Assembly (NCBI RefSeq): GCF_028372415.1
Contig: NW_027325155.1
Span: 70,001 to 134,000 of the forward strand
Origin: Notamacropus eugenii
Taxonomy: Eukaryota; Chordata; Mammalia; Diprotodontia; Macropodidae
Direction: 5' to 3'
DNA length: 64,000 bases
The translations under genes were made by a program, and so were the position numbers. The notes beneath the pieces are model-generated. The model was not told where the DNA came from. It searched no databases and saw only the letters and a list, made by a program, of their open reading frames with translations. Below are positions 1-13,800 of the stretch, piece after piece. How positions within the stretch are numbered: the stretch's first letter is position 1; each line of letters begins with the position of its first letter.

Positions 1-25
1 TCTGTCTGTCTGTCTGTCTACCTAC

Positions 26-98
<73 letters not shown>

Positions 99-133
99 CA
101 TCTACCTATCTACCTACCTACCTATCTATCTAA

Positions 134-183
<50 letters not shown>

Positions 184-218
184 GTCTGTCTGTCTATATA
201 TCTATCTGTCTGTCTATA
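1..218. repeat. GATA/GACA tetranucleotide microsatellite
   Basis: The plus strand is TCTG, TACC and TATC units; the minus strand is therefore GACA and GATA. The order is GACA units, then a long GATA block with interruptions, then GACA again. It continues off the left edge of the window. Confidence 0.98.
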
Positions 219-1500
219 AGCTGATATCCTTTTCTTCACCGACAGTTTGAGCTTTGGACAGGTTTCTTCTTGCCAATGAACAAAATTTTCTAAGTGTAGT
301 CTGAGAAAGCCAAAATACTGAGGAAATGGTATATTCCTCATGGTGGATGCTCTACTTCTTATACATTTCATTCTTTATTTTCCTTTATCTCTTTAGGACG
401 AACACTATTAACTGCCCTTTCCTGCTAGTGTTCTTTCTTTCCTTAACTTCCATGACACTGCCCGCTTGGGACTTTTACTGATATTCTTTATTACTTGGTA
501 CCCTTCCATTCCCCTAAACGTGGTAATAGGTAGCATGTGAAGCATTGGGTTTTTTGTTTGTTTTGAAGTTAGCATCTTCAATGAAATAACTTTAGAAATA
601 ACGTACATTTCCACTGTTATGAATCAAAAACCCTTTAATGCAGAGTTTCTGGTTGATTAATAACCAATTTATTAATTAGGCTAGCTAATAATCAATAAAA
701 GATGATCGGTGGTTTCTTTCTAACCAAAGACCTTTAACGGAGATTCTGAATATTTTAAATCCCTTCTGAAAGAAAATCCTTTGACAAGTGAAAATCAACC
801 CTGATTGGTAGACATTTAATGACGATGTGGGTTACAAGTCTTCAGCTTCTCGTACTGAAAATGTGGCTTGATCGTGAAATTCAGCTGCCTCCAGCAATCT
901 GGTCAGGTGGATCCATCTCCATCCAGACCCGCGTGGCTGGTTTTCTCCTTTATTAGCTGTTTCACCCTAAACTGCAATGGAGGTGTACAATGAAACCAGC
1001 ACAACAGTTTTCAGACTCTAGTAAGATATGCCAACAGCTTGTTGTGTTCATCCTTCATCGCTGTAAAAGACCATGCCATCAGAGAAATGATGACATGACT
1101 TGCACTTCACTTTGTTTTGAGTGAAGGAAGGTTGTGCACGGTCACCAGCATCACTTCTCTTCTAGAGTCATCTGAATCCAGTGACCATTCATCAGGATGA
1201 CTGGAGATGGCCCAGGGTGCACTGGGAGACCTTGAGCCGTTTAGGCCAAGGCCTATTCAAGTTTTCTCTTAAGGTGAGGTAACACTCATTCAGGGAGAAA
1301 GCCTGTTTAAGAACTATCAGGGAATGGTCCCTTTAATGAGGCAGAGAAAAATAACTAAATCATGCTAGGAGGGAAAAAGCAACAGATTACTGATAATCTC
1401 TCTTAAGCCAGGAGGCTTCAGAAAACAACAGGGGTAGGCCAATCTATTGTGTTGTCCAATCTATGGGCTTCAGAGTGCAGTAGGTTTAAAGTTTTGGGAA
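219..1500. other. Intergenic sequence without recognised genes
   Basis: I see no credible coding sequence. Short open frames at 174-614 on the minus strand overlap the microsatellite or match nothing I know. No clear repeat family was recognised. Confidence 0.5.
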
Positions 1501-1510
1501 ATGAAATAAA

Positions 1511-1590
1511 AGGAAGGGAAGGGAAGGGAAGGGAAAGGAAGGGAAGGGAAGGGAAGGAAAGAGAAGGGAAGGGTAGGGAAGGGAAGGAAG
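1511..1590. repeat. GGGAA pentanucleotide repeat
   Basis: About sixteen imperfect units of GGGAA in a purine-only strand. Such purine runs can form triplex or slipped structures. Confidence 0.95.
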
Positions 1591-2171
1591 AAATCTAGCC
1601 AGTAAAACCCAAGTTAACTGGGTATACTCTGACCATGCTCACAAAAGCATCCATCAAACAGAGAGACCCATAGTTTCAGATAGAGAAAATCCCAGGATAA
1701 TATATGATAACAGCTTCAATAAAGAGTTGAGATGGGATCAAAAACATGTCCCAAATCAGCCACTCCTGCTAAGCCAGTGTCCATACCAATGAATCTGGCA
1801 GTACTGTCAATATCTGCTGCTAACACTGGTCTGGCACTCCCAAGGCACTAGCTGAGAAACCTACTCTGGGCCACACTAGATACTGCATTGCCTTCTCCAG
1901 TATTCTCTGGTAGTGACAACTTTGGACAGACTGGATCTAGCATGGATCAGAACAGGGGCGCAGGCAAGCTTGGCACAGATGAACGTCTCAAGATCAATGG
2001 CAACAGAAGAAAGGATCAGGTGATGGAAGGGGAGGGCTCATTGCAGCTTTCTTTCCTGTCTTCCTTGGCCAGCTGCAGCAGAGGTCAAGTGAAGTGGGAA
2101 AGAAGCATTAGTTTTGAAGTACTTGGACTCAAATGGAAAAAGTAGGATTAGGAAGTTGAAATTGAAAAGGT

Positions 2172-2375
2172 GAATAACTTTTTATGAAAGAAAAAGAAAA
2201 TTAGAACTTCCAAAAGGCAAGTTGTGTTGTGAGATAGTTTCTAATTGGGAGTTTGCAAGTAGTGGGTGAATGAGAATAACTTTTTATGAAAGAAAAAGAA
2301 AATTAGAACTTCCAAAAGGCAAGTTGTGTTGTGAGATAGTTTCTAATTGGGAGTTTGCAAGTAGTGGGTGAATGA
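2172..2375. repeat. Perfect 102-bp tandem duplication
   Basis: Two adjacent copies (2172-2273 and 2274-2375), each starting GAATAACTTTTTATG and ending GTGGGTGAATGA, are identical by eye. It contains no repeat motif inside. Confidence 0.95.
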
Positions 2376-2399
2376 ATAATTGTCAAGAATATCATTGAA

Positions 2400-4624
2400 G
2401 GAAATTGCTGTTTAGTCACTGTGTATTTGTGTTGACCTGTGAGATCCTCTTCAATTCTCGTTTCCAGTTATCGGGTAAAACAAAGTTAATAATAAACCTT
2501 AAAGTGCAAAAGAGTTCTGAAATAGTCAATATTGGATCTGGTATCATTATTTCCCAGAAGAACGAACTAAGGATAAAAAAATTTCAATGATTTTGTCAAA
2601 GGATAAAATGCATTAACTCTCCTCAAGCACTAGTACCCATCCTGGTGATGTTTGACATATGACACACAGATTGGTTTGTGTAATGAAAAATATAAGTAAT
2701 AAAAACACTGTGTATTTTGATCACTTTTTATTTAGATATATTTAAAGAGTAATAACTACAATACTAAACAACATTTTGGGAAGTAAAATATATAGCTATA
2801 CTTGAGTCTTTAACTCCCCACCCTACACAAACACATGCAATTTAGTTTTTGTATATATTGGAAAGAAGTGAGAGGTGAAATAATTTTGAAGCACTTAATA
2901 TTTCCTAGGGAATTAGTAACCCACCCAACAGAAATGAAGCTTAGTTTTCATAGGTATACGAATTTTTACATGACAGACTGAAATGTTTGCTATGTAACTG
3001 GATTAAAACACACAAAACAATACATTACTACTCATATGATTTATGTTTTTGAAATTAACAATCATAAAATGTGGAGAACCTGGTAGCCAAAATTCTTTCA
3101 ACAAGCAATCAGTCTTTTAAGGTCATGAAAACCAGATAACATATAAAACAAATATAAAAGGGGCTTCTCAAACAACTATAATAGGTATTACTCCATGTTT
3201 TCATTAAAGTTGAAAGTTTTATTCAAAGTATATATTCCATAACATTTTGGGAGGGGGAGAGAGAGAGGGAATACGTAAAGTTTTCAATTCTTATTTCATT
3301 TTTTTCTCCATTTCCAATTAATTTAATGTTTCTCATGTTACTTTTCTTTAGGGTCGGGGTTAGGATATAAACAAAGGCATTTTAGATCCTCCCACCATGA
3401 ATAAAGTGTAATGTCTTTTTGATGTCCCTAGGGTTTCTGTAATAGATTTCACCTCTCACTTCCAGGTTGTCTCAAAATGCTAATATGTGATAATGCACTC
3501 TCTTAATATAAAGGAGATCTTATAGTTGATAATACCCCTAAAGGCATCAGGATATATCCTTAAATATCCTGAGTCTCCACTGAAATAAGTATCATTGCTT
3601 TTTTATACACTTGTCAGCCACTAATTTAATCTATACCTTTAAAAAAGCACTAAAAACTGAAAATTTGCTTCAACAAATATGATTTTCTAATTGTTCTATA
3701 TTTTTTCTGGTGAACTTAATTTTATATTCAGACAGTCTTGTATTTATTAGCCAACAGAAAACCAGCAAAAAAATTATCGCAAAAAAATTAAGAGGTATTT
3801 CTGAAAGATATTCAAAAGAAGAAATTTTAAAACAAATATATTGAATTAAATATTTTGGTGGAAAAATAGAAGATAAGAAACTGTATAAAACAAACCAAAA
3901 ATATTGCTTCAAATACTTTGTAATAAACTTTCAATTACTGGCCAACTCCTATACCACTAGATCACGCAAAATATAACCAAGATTAAACTTTTAAAATTTA
4001 AGTTAAAAATGTCTATAGAAGAAAACTGCAAAGTATCTCAAGATGAGTACTCATTCCTAAATTTCTCAGCTACATAGGTAATTTGGCAATACACAAACTT
4101 ATAATGTGAGGTAAATAAACAGGAGATTCCTTCTTTCCTTTTAATTTCAAGAACTATTACAAAACAAAATTACCTTATGACAAAGGATCAACTCTTGACC
4201 TCTTATGTTAGGTTCTGATAAATATAAACATACAAAGATTTTTTTTTACTTATTTGTTTTCAGATTGATTTTATAGTAAAAATAAAGAGGTAATAAAAAT
4301 TTAGAGGAAATAGTATGGATCCCATGTTATTATTCTTGAATAAGTTTCCAATGAAAATAATTTGAAATCTTCTTTCAATTTAGTGTGTATATATATATAT
4401 ATATGTATGTATATGTATACACATACATATATGTGCATATAATAGAAATGTGGGCAATATTAATCTCAAATTTCAAAATAAAAATGAATTACAGAAAATC
4501 TAACCTGGAGAGAACATAACATTTATAGGAAACAAAGAATTAATACATTTTTTTTCAATTAGGCTGGTGATTCCTAGAACAAATTGTCAACTTTATAATA
4601 TATTTTCTATATTTTAGAGGAAAA
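2400..4624 (-). other. 3' UTR and flank of the ATRX-family gene (extent uncertain)
   Basis: This AT-rich stretch follows the stop codon and has no recognisable repeat for most of its length. Minus-strand AATAAA signals occur at about 3743-3748, 3218-3223 and 2727-2732, any of which could end the transcript. I cannot choose between them from sequence alone. A short TA-rich microsatellite lies at about 4387-4438. Confidence 0.5.
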
Positions 4625-4861
4625 TCACATTGATTTCCTTTGGGAGGTTCTTGATTTCTTGCTTCTTATTAGCTGGGGTTCCATACCACTAACAGTTGGT
4701 TGATACATTCCTTTCACATCAATATACTGGTAACAAGAGGGATTTATGACTAGATCTGGAGGCTCTGGAAGCACAAGGTGATGAGTCGAATCTTCTTGTG
4801 GCTGGCTAGGTTCTTGTAGTACCTCCTTATTCCTTTGCATCTGTTGGACGCAGCTTATTAA
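4625..4861 (-). CDS. ATRX: ATRX-family last coding exon with stop
   Basis: The coding part is 237 nt, starting LISCVQ (identical to ATRX) and ending SQRKSM then TGA. The middle is strongly changed: the run of glutamines in human ATRX is replaced by [16 protein letters not shown], and the Pro-rich stretch before the end is lost. MYQPTVSGM and the terminal KSM remain recognisable. The acceptor is TTCACAG. Confidence 0.96.
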   Translation of the reverse strand, partial: LISCVQQMQRNKEVLQEPSQPQEDSTHHLVLPEPPDLVINPSCYQYIDVKGMYQPTVSGMEPQLIRSKKSRTSQRKSM

Positions 4862-7800
4862 CTGTGAAAGGAAGATTCAAATTATTGACTCTGAAGAATG
4901 TAAAGATTTTGGGCTCTGGATTTAGAGAAGTTAGTCTTTGAGTACTTACTTTCTGACTAACTACTCCCCAATTACTTACTCCCTACAACTACAGCTCCTT
5001 CCAACTCTCAAGTCTTTGTTAGAAAATGAATGTTTTTTAGAGATATCATATTCACAAATAATTTATGTTCTAGAAAATAACATGTAATTTTCTGAACAAC
5101 TTAGATGATACATAGAAAACATTTATATAATAAGATACATGATTAAAAGAGATATTTTCTGGTAGTAATACATAATATCATATATATCACGTACCTAAAT
5201 TTATACATAGAATTCACCTATCATTTATCTACCTATATATCCTATCATCCAATCCATCTACAAATATTTTTTCAAAAGAAATCATTTCAATATAAGGATC
5301 AAGAGTCAGAAACTAAGTCATCACTAGCATCTTCAGGAATATTCTTTAAAATACTTTTTGGTATCTCTACTTGGGAGAAAAAAGGTCTTATGACTATACA
5401 CCTACTCGTCTCATTTGTCTTGAAATGTCTAAATAAATACATGGTGAAGTTTGCAGAAATGTAAAAATAAACTTACCATTTGCTGTCTTATGGATACATC
5501 ATTGTAGATGGCTTCTCTATGTTTAGCATCTCGTTCCTGGCTGGCTTGCTTACGTAATGCCAAGGAATAAATTTGAGCGTCTGTCATATGTGTATTTTCT
5601 TTCCACTAAAGTAAAAATACAACACAACACGCAATCCTCAGTTGCATTTATTTATTAAGCATCTATTACACAATAATGTATCAGACTTGGGAATACTCTG
5701 TAAACTCTGAGGACCCTTAAACTCCTGCTTTAAGGGGTGATTCTCAGGACTTTAGTTACCAACTGACAATCTTTTCTTAATACTTACTTTGTGTCAGGCA
5801 CTATATAACTATAATTACAAGCAGAAATCCAGTCTCAGCCACTAAGGAATTCATATTCTAATGGAAGAAATCAATGCATAAAAAGTGAAAAGACAAAAAA
5901 TGAGGAGGGGAAGAAGATGAAGAGTCCTGAGTACAGCTTAGAGAAAAATGAAGAGGTGACTGGACCAGGGCATATAAGGGCTAAGAATACTTCTGAGGTG
6001 TGAATTTCAGGGTGGAAGTCATCTTCCAGATGAAGAGTTTTCTGGAGCATGCTAAAGGAGTCTGGTAGGGAATGAAGAGCTATCTGGACTGGGAACCATC
6101 TTTAAATGGAGATGCAAGAGAAGTCATCAAATCAGAAAGCTAATTCTCTTCCTAAAGGGTTTTTAAAATTTGTTTTCAGTGTTCTACAATCATTTCCACA
6201 TATCTTAGATTTTTTCCCCCTCCCTCTCCCTCCTTCCCCCTAATCCTTCACTCCCTCCCTGAGATGGCATCCAATTTTACATAGGTTCTACACATAAATT
6301 TCTATTAAATACATTTTCACCTTAGTCATGTTGCATAGAAGAATTAAAATGAAAGGGAGAAATCATAAAACAAAATGTAATACAAAATAAAATGATCTGT
6401 TTCATTCTGCAGTTGAATCCCATAGTTCTTTCTCTGGATGTGGAAGACATTTTGCCTTAAGAGACCATTGGGAATTTTTTAAGTCCCTACATTGCAATGA
6501 AGTACTAAGTCTACCAGAAAAACTCCTCGCACATTGTAGTTGTTGTTGTATACAGTTCTCCTGGTTCTGCTCCTTTCACTCAGCATCAGAACATACAAGT
6601 CTTTCCAGGCCTCTCTGAAGTCTTCCTGTTCATCATTTTTTATAACACATAACATTCATATACCACAACTTATTCAGTCATTCCCCAGTTGATGGGGATC
6701 TCATTGATTTCCAGTTTTTGGCCACCACAATGAGAGCTGCTATAAATATTTTTGTACATGTGGGACCCTTACAGTCTCTTGGGGATACAGTCCTAGAAGC
6801 AGTATTGCTGGGTCAAAGGGTATGCACATTTTTGTAGTCTTTTGGGCATGGTTCCAAATTGCTCTCCAGAATGTTTAGATCAGCTTACAGCTCCGCCAAC
6901 AATGAATTAGTGTTCCAACTCTCCCACATCATTTCTCACCTTCCTGTTTGGTCAGGTTAGCCAATCTGATAGGTGTGATGTGATGTAATTTAGAGCATTT
7001 TTTCACATGACTATAGACAGCTTGAATTTCTTCCTCTGAAAACTGCCTGTTCATATCCTTTGACCGTTTATCAATTGAGGAATGACTTGTATTCTGGTAC
7101 ATTTGACTCAGTTCTCTACATATTTTAGAAATGAGGCCTTTATCACAAACACTAGTTGCAAAAGTTCTTTTCCAGTTTTCTGCTTCCCCCCTAATCTTGG
7201 ATGCATTAGGTTTGGTTGTGCATAAAACTTTTCAATATAATGTAATCAAAATTATCCATTTGGCAGTTTATAATGTTTCCCATCTCTTGCTTAGTCAAAA
7301 CTTCTTCCATTCTCCGTAAATCTGATAAATACGCTATTCCTTGCTCCACTAATTTGTTTATAATATCAATCTTAATACCTAGATCATGTACCCAGTTGGA
7401 CTTTATTCTTGTGTATGGTGTCAGGCATTGGTCTATACCTAGTTTCTGCCACACTGTTATCCAGGTTTTCCAGCAATTTTTGTCGAACAGTTTGAGTTCT
7501 TATCCCAGAAGCTGGGGTGCTTGGGTTTATCAAACAGTACAGTGCTATATTCATTAACTCCTGTGTCTTGAGTACCTAACATATTCCACCGGTCTACCCC
7601 TCTGTTTCTTAGTCAATACTAAGTGGTTTTGAAAATTGCTGCTTTATAATACTATTTGAGATCTGGTAGCTAGGCCACCTTCCCTAGTATTTCTTTTCAT
7701 TAGTTTCCTTGTTGTTCTGAACTTATTTTTCTTCCGGTGAATTCCATTATTTTTTCTAGTTCTAGAAAATAATTATCTGATAGTTTGATTGTTATGGCAC

Positions 7801-10800
7801 TTAATAAGTAAAGTAATTTAGGTAAAATTGTCATTTTTATTATATTGGCTCGGCATACCCACAAGCAACTGATGTTTTTTCCAGTTACTTAGATCTGACT
7901 TCATTTGTGTAAAGTGCTTTGTAATTGTGTTCATATAGTCGTTGAATTTGTTTTGGCAGGTAGACTCAAATATTTTATAATGTTTACCATAGCTTTAAAT
8001 GGAATTTCTTTTCCTATCTCTCACTGTTGGCCTTTGTTAGTAATATAGAAAAATACACAAGATTTGTGTGGGTTTATTTTGTAACCGGCAACTTTGTCAA
8101 AGTTGTTTATTATTTCAAGTAGTTTTTTTTACCTGATTCTCTGGGACTCTCTAAGTATATCATCATATCATCTGCAAAGAGTGATAACTTAGTTTCTTCT
8201 TTGCCTATTCTAATTCCTTCAATTTCTTTTTCTTCTCTTATTGCTACAGTTAACATTTCCAATACCATATTGAATAATAATGGTGATAATGGACATTCTT
8301 GTTTCACCCTTGATCTTAATGGAAATGCATCTAGCTTATGCCCACTGCATAAAATGCATTCTGAGGGTTTTAGGTAGATACTGATTATGTTCTTCCTCAT
8401 TGGAAGTGAGTTCATTTTCTCATTTTTGATATTGGCAATTTGGTATTCTTTTTTCTTTTTTTAAATCAAATTGACTAAAGGTTTGTCAATTTTATCGGTT
8501 TTTTCACAAAACCAAGTCTTAGTTTCATTTACTAGTTCAATAGTTTTCTTAATTTCAACTTTATTAATCTTTCCTTTGGTTTTCAGTATTTTGGTATTTA
8601 ATTGAGGGTTTTCATTTTTTTTTCCTAGCTTTTTCAGCTGCATTCCCAACTCATTGATCTCCTCTGTCTCTATTTTCTTCATGTAAGCATTCAAAGATAT
8701 AAAATTTTCCCTACGAATTGATTTTGCAATATCTCATAAGATTTGGTTGGTTGTCTTATTTTTGTTATTCTCTTGAATGCAGTTCTTTTGTTTCTATGAT
8801 TTGTTGTTTAACCCACTCATTCTTTAGGATTAGATTATTTAGTTTCCAATTAAATTTTGGTCTATCTTTCCATGGCCTTTTATTACACATAATTTTTATT
8901 GCATTGTGACCTGAGAAGGATGTATTCACTATCTCTGCCTTTCTACACTAGATTGTGAGCTTTTATGTCCTAGTACAGGGTTACTTTTTGTATATGTGCC
9001 ATATTCTATCGCTATTCAATTTTCTCCAGAGATCTATAATATGTGCTTTATCCAGAGTTTTATTCACCTCTTTAACTTCTTTCTTGTTTACTTTGAAGTT
9101 AGATTTCTCAAGTTGAGAGGGGGCAAGGTTGAGGTCCTCAAGTTTTGCTGTCTTATTTCTTCCTACAATTCCCTCAACCTCATCTCTAAGAATCTGGATG
9201 CTACACCATTTGGAGCATATATGTTTATTAATGATATTGCTTTGTTTTCTATGGTGCCTTTTAGCAGGATATAGTTTCCTTCCTTATCTCTTTTGATTAG
9301 ATCTCTTTCTGCCTTTGCTTTGTCTGAGATTAGGATTGCTACCCCTGCTTTTTTTTTTTTACATCAGATGAAGCACAATATATTCTGCTCCAACCTTTTA
9401 CCTCTACGCTGTCTGTATCCCACCATTTCAAATGTGTTTCTTGCAAACAACATATTGTTGGATTATGGTTTTTAAATCCATTCTGCTATCCATCTCAGTT
9501 TTGTAGGAAAGCTCATCCTATTCACATTCACAGTTATGATTACTCTTTGCGTCTTTCTCTCCATCCTCTTTCCCCCCGTTTATGCTTTTAGTTCTCTCTT
9601 CTCCCTTCCCCTCCACAATAGTTTTAATTTTTGAACACCTCCTCCCACTGTCCTCTCTCTGTTCTTTCAGCCCTCCTCCCTTTTATTCCTTCACCCTTGC
9701 TACATCTTCCCTCCCTTTTAGCCTCCCCTCCCTCTACTTTCCTCCTTCCCTTCCTACTGCCTATAGAGCTAGTTAGATTTATATATTTAAGTTTGTTGTT
9801 CCTTCCTTGAACCAAATCAGATGAGAGTAAATATCAGACAATGCTCATCTCCATTCCCTCTTTCCTATTTACTGTAATAAAATTTTGTGCCTCTTTCTGT
9901 GATGTAATTTACTGTTTCCTGCCTCCTTTTTCACATCTCCTGCTACAATCCCTTCACACCCTTAAATCACATGTTTATCATTCACATCGTTTACTTTATA
10001 TCCACTCCCTTTATCTATGTATGTCCCTTTTATATTTCATAATAAATATACAATTCTCAAGATTAACAAGTATCATCTTCCCTTATAGGAATGTAAACAG
10101 TTTGCCCATATTGAGTAACAATGTGTTTTTCCCCATTTATCTTTTAATGCCTCTCTTGAGACCTGTGTTTGAAGATCAAATTTTCTATTGAATCAGGAAG
10201 GTCTAGAAATCTCTTATTTTATTGAATGTCCATCTCCTTGCCCAAAATATCTGCTCAACTTTGCTGGGTAAGTGATCCTTGGTTGTAGTCCCAGCTCCTT
10301 TGCCTTACAGAATATCATATTCTAATTCCTTCAGTCTTTCAATGTAAAAGCTGCAAGGTCCTGTGTGATCCTGACTATAGCTCCTCGATTTTTGAATGGT
10401 TTCCTTCTGGCTACCTGTAGTATTTTCCCCTTCCCTGGTCCTTGGTATTTTTAGTTTGGAATCCTTTTTGGGAGGTGAACAGTGGATTCTTTCGATGACG
10501 ATTCCACCCTCTAAATCTAGGACTTCTGGGCTGTGATTTTTTATGATGTCTTGGAAGATATTGTCCAAGTTCTTTTTTTCATCATGGCTTTCTTACAGGT
10601 CAATAATTCTTAGATTTTCTCTCCTGAATCTATTTTCCAGGTCAGTTGTTTTTCCAATTAGATAATTTACATTTTCTTCTATCTTTTCATTCTTTAGATT
10701 TTGTTTGACTGATTCTTGATGTCTCATAGAGTCATTAGCTTCTACCTGCCCAATTCTAATTTTTATCAAACTTTTTCTTCAGTTAACTTTTGCATCTCCT

Positions 10801-13800
10801 TTTCTACCTTTCCAATTATTTCCCCAGTTGGTTTTTGTACTTTTTGTCCATTTGTTCAATTTACCCAGTTAGGTTTTGTGCTTCCTTTTCCATTTGTCCA
10901 ATTTTCCTTTTTAAGGAGCTGTTCTTTTTGGTGAATTCTTTTGTCATACTTTAAAAATCATTGGCCAGTTTTTCTTCTATTTCTCTAATTTGACTTTTAA
11001 AATCCTTCTTCAGCTCTTCCAAGAGTGTTCTTTGTGCTTGTAACCAGTTCAGAGCCCCTTCTGAAGTTTCAGATGGCAGTACAGTCTCAATGCTAACCTC
11101 TTTGGTGTTCGTGATTTGGTCTTTGTCCCCATAGAAAGATTCTATGGTCTTTCTGCTTTGCTTCTTACTCATGATGATGATAATCACCCCTTTCCTGGCT
11201 TTTAAAGTAGACCTCTGCTTCTGGGGCACATGGGACTATGTCCCACAGTTCTTGTGCCCTGAATTTGAGACTTCGTGTGTTGTGGTCTCTGGTTCTTTCA
11301 GCTAGAAGCTAAAGTACTGCAGCTTACTTGGTGCTGAGCTGGATGGTGTAGGAAAACAGAGGCCAGGTGAAGTCTTTTTCTGTTTCCCTGGAGTTACCTT
11401 GGAACTAGCTTGTTAAATGCAGGGGAGGGGTGGTCTGGCCACAGAAGGTCTTCTCTGCTGAGCTACAGCATAGGCAAGCTCAGCGGCTGGTGATCCCAGG
11501 TGCCCTAGTGTCTTTCTGCTTCCCCTGGGGTGCTCAGGCACCCCTGGGGTCCTAGTATTGACAGTTTCTGGCTCCATGCCCCTGTGGCTCCAGATTTCCT
11601 CCCAGTTTGCTGAGGTGGGGTTGTCTAGGACATCTCTGGGCCTTCACTGGTTCCCTTCAGTCACAGCAACAGCAACCCTCCTTAGTGGCTTTTCTAGCCT
11701 CGCGTGCTAAGAGTCTGTTTGCCCCTTCTGCTGATCTCACTGTTCCAGGAATTTTCTGGGGTTTATGGTTTCTTTATGGTTCTCTCAAGATTAACAATGG
11801 GAGGGGGAGAGAGCATTTACTGATCACTCTGCCATTATGGTTCCCAGAAGTTCAAGTAGGTGACTTACAGAAATTTAATCTGCAGGCTGATAGTCTCGGA
11901 AGCAGCTGCTGCAGATACGTGGGCTCCATGGCTCTCATTTGCTTGGTTCCACTAGCCTCCAATCCTGGGTTGATATACCTGAGATTCTGCAGTAGAGCCA
12001 CTGCCTCAGGTCTTCCCAAAGGTTTTGAGGCTATCCCAGAGGAGTTGAGGTGATTTTCTAATACCCTTGGCTCATGTCAATTAGTGTGCTTCTCCACAAA
12101 ATTATCAGTTGAGAATCATTTTAGTCAGCCAGTCTTAAGTGATTTTGAGAAAATGATACTTAGAAGTAAATAGGAAAAAATGGGAGAAAATAACATAGCC
12201 CAACAACTATTCCAACAAAGATCTAGGAGGAATACTATATGGGGTATGATCAGAAAATCCAAGGAGAAAATATAATGGGACATTTTTTCAAGCCCATGAT
12301 TATTAATAGGCTTCTGATGATGGTATGTGACCAGGGCATGAACTATGAAGTAGGACTGCGCCTATATCTACGAAGTGAAAAAAAAATCACAGATTAAACT
12401 CCTAGGCTCACATCAAAAGTGGGCTGGCAGTGCTATTATTTTGGCCTCAGACCTGGATTAGGAATTCATCTCCTTGGCTCAGAACAGAAGTGTGTCAAAA
12501 GCCCTGTTACACTGAAATTTTGGATCCTTTCAACTAGCTGATGGGATCAGCAAGCATAAATAGGTACTCTAGGGAAGCTAAGTCAGTACATGTATTGCTG
12601 ACACCCAAAACAGTATCTGGACCCTGAATCTCTTTGGAAGTCTGAATTCCCCAGCTTGAGAAAAACCTGTAACTCTTCAAGATGCACACAACTCGGACCC
12701 TGGAGAATGCAGCAGCAGAACCCGATATGATGCAGAACAGAATCATCAATGCCCTGACATTTCTCTCCAAAAGTGCACTACACGAGAGCTAACACCAAAC
12801 TTCAATTCAGGGAAAACTGAAGAAACAAAAAAGTACTCGTATAGCAGAAATTTAATATGGTGTCAGTTTTCCAAGACATGAAATCAGAGAAAAAATATTC
12901 CAACATTTCTGTAAGAAAATTTTTTTTAAAAGTTGTTTTGACCTAGAAAATTCTAGAAGAAAGACAAGAAAGTGAAAAGGATGATTTGAAAGGGTAAATG
13001 CCTACACAGGCTGCAGTGCCTTCAGCAAGAAGCAGAGTTGCTGTCTGAAATTGGAGTAATCAGAAAGCAAATTGGGGGTTTGATTGGTTAGAGAAAGGAG
13101 AAGGAAACTTAAAATTAATTACTTCAAATTAACTTTTCTTTCTTCTTATTGTCTTTGACTTTGAAGTTATGAAATTTGATCGTGATACTTTCATTTTGGG
13201 GTTTCGGGGATTTTTTCTATTATCACAGCCCTCCCTTTCATATAGATCTGAGCAATTTCATTCTCCTTCTATTGGGACCTTTAGAGAGTTCAAGTATTCC
13301 TAGGTATTTTTTCCTTCTTCAACCAGGTCAGATGTTTTTGATATGAGGCTCCTTATATTTTTTCGGTTGTCAAACTTTAATATTTCTTATTGTCTCATGG
13401 AGTCATTAAATTAAGTTTGTTTATTTTCAGAATGTCTATTACTTGAAAAATGCTTTGTATGGGGGTGAAACCAAGACCGTGGAGTAAAGGCAGGAACTCA
13501 CCTGAGCTCTCCCCCACACTTGTCCACATACTTTATTCAAAGTTCTCCGAACAAAAAAAGACTCTAAATAAAATCTAGAGCAACAAAACCGACAGAAAAC
13601 AGAGGAAAATAAATTTCCAACCCAAGCAAATTCCAATGGTCTTTCAGGAAAGGTCCATCAAGCCAGTGTGACAAGCACAGTCCAGCACGGGCATTCCAGC
13701 ACTGCAGCCACTAAATCAGCAACAGTTGTTTCTGCAGCTCACAAAAGATGAATACGTATCAGAGAGGGAATACAACAAAGTACTGCCCTGTGAGCTTTGA

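Noticed and set aside
8110..8415. Independent reverse transcriptase gene
   Set aside because: LFADDMMIY lies within a decayed L1, with L1 sequence on both sides and no open ORF2.
9571..9780. Pyrimidine-rich open frames
   Set aside because: They are the low-complexity purine-rich spacer of the minus-strand L1.
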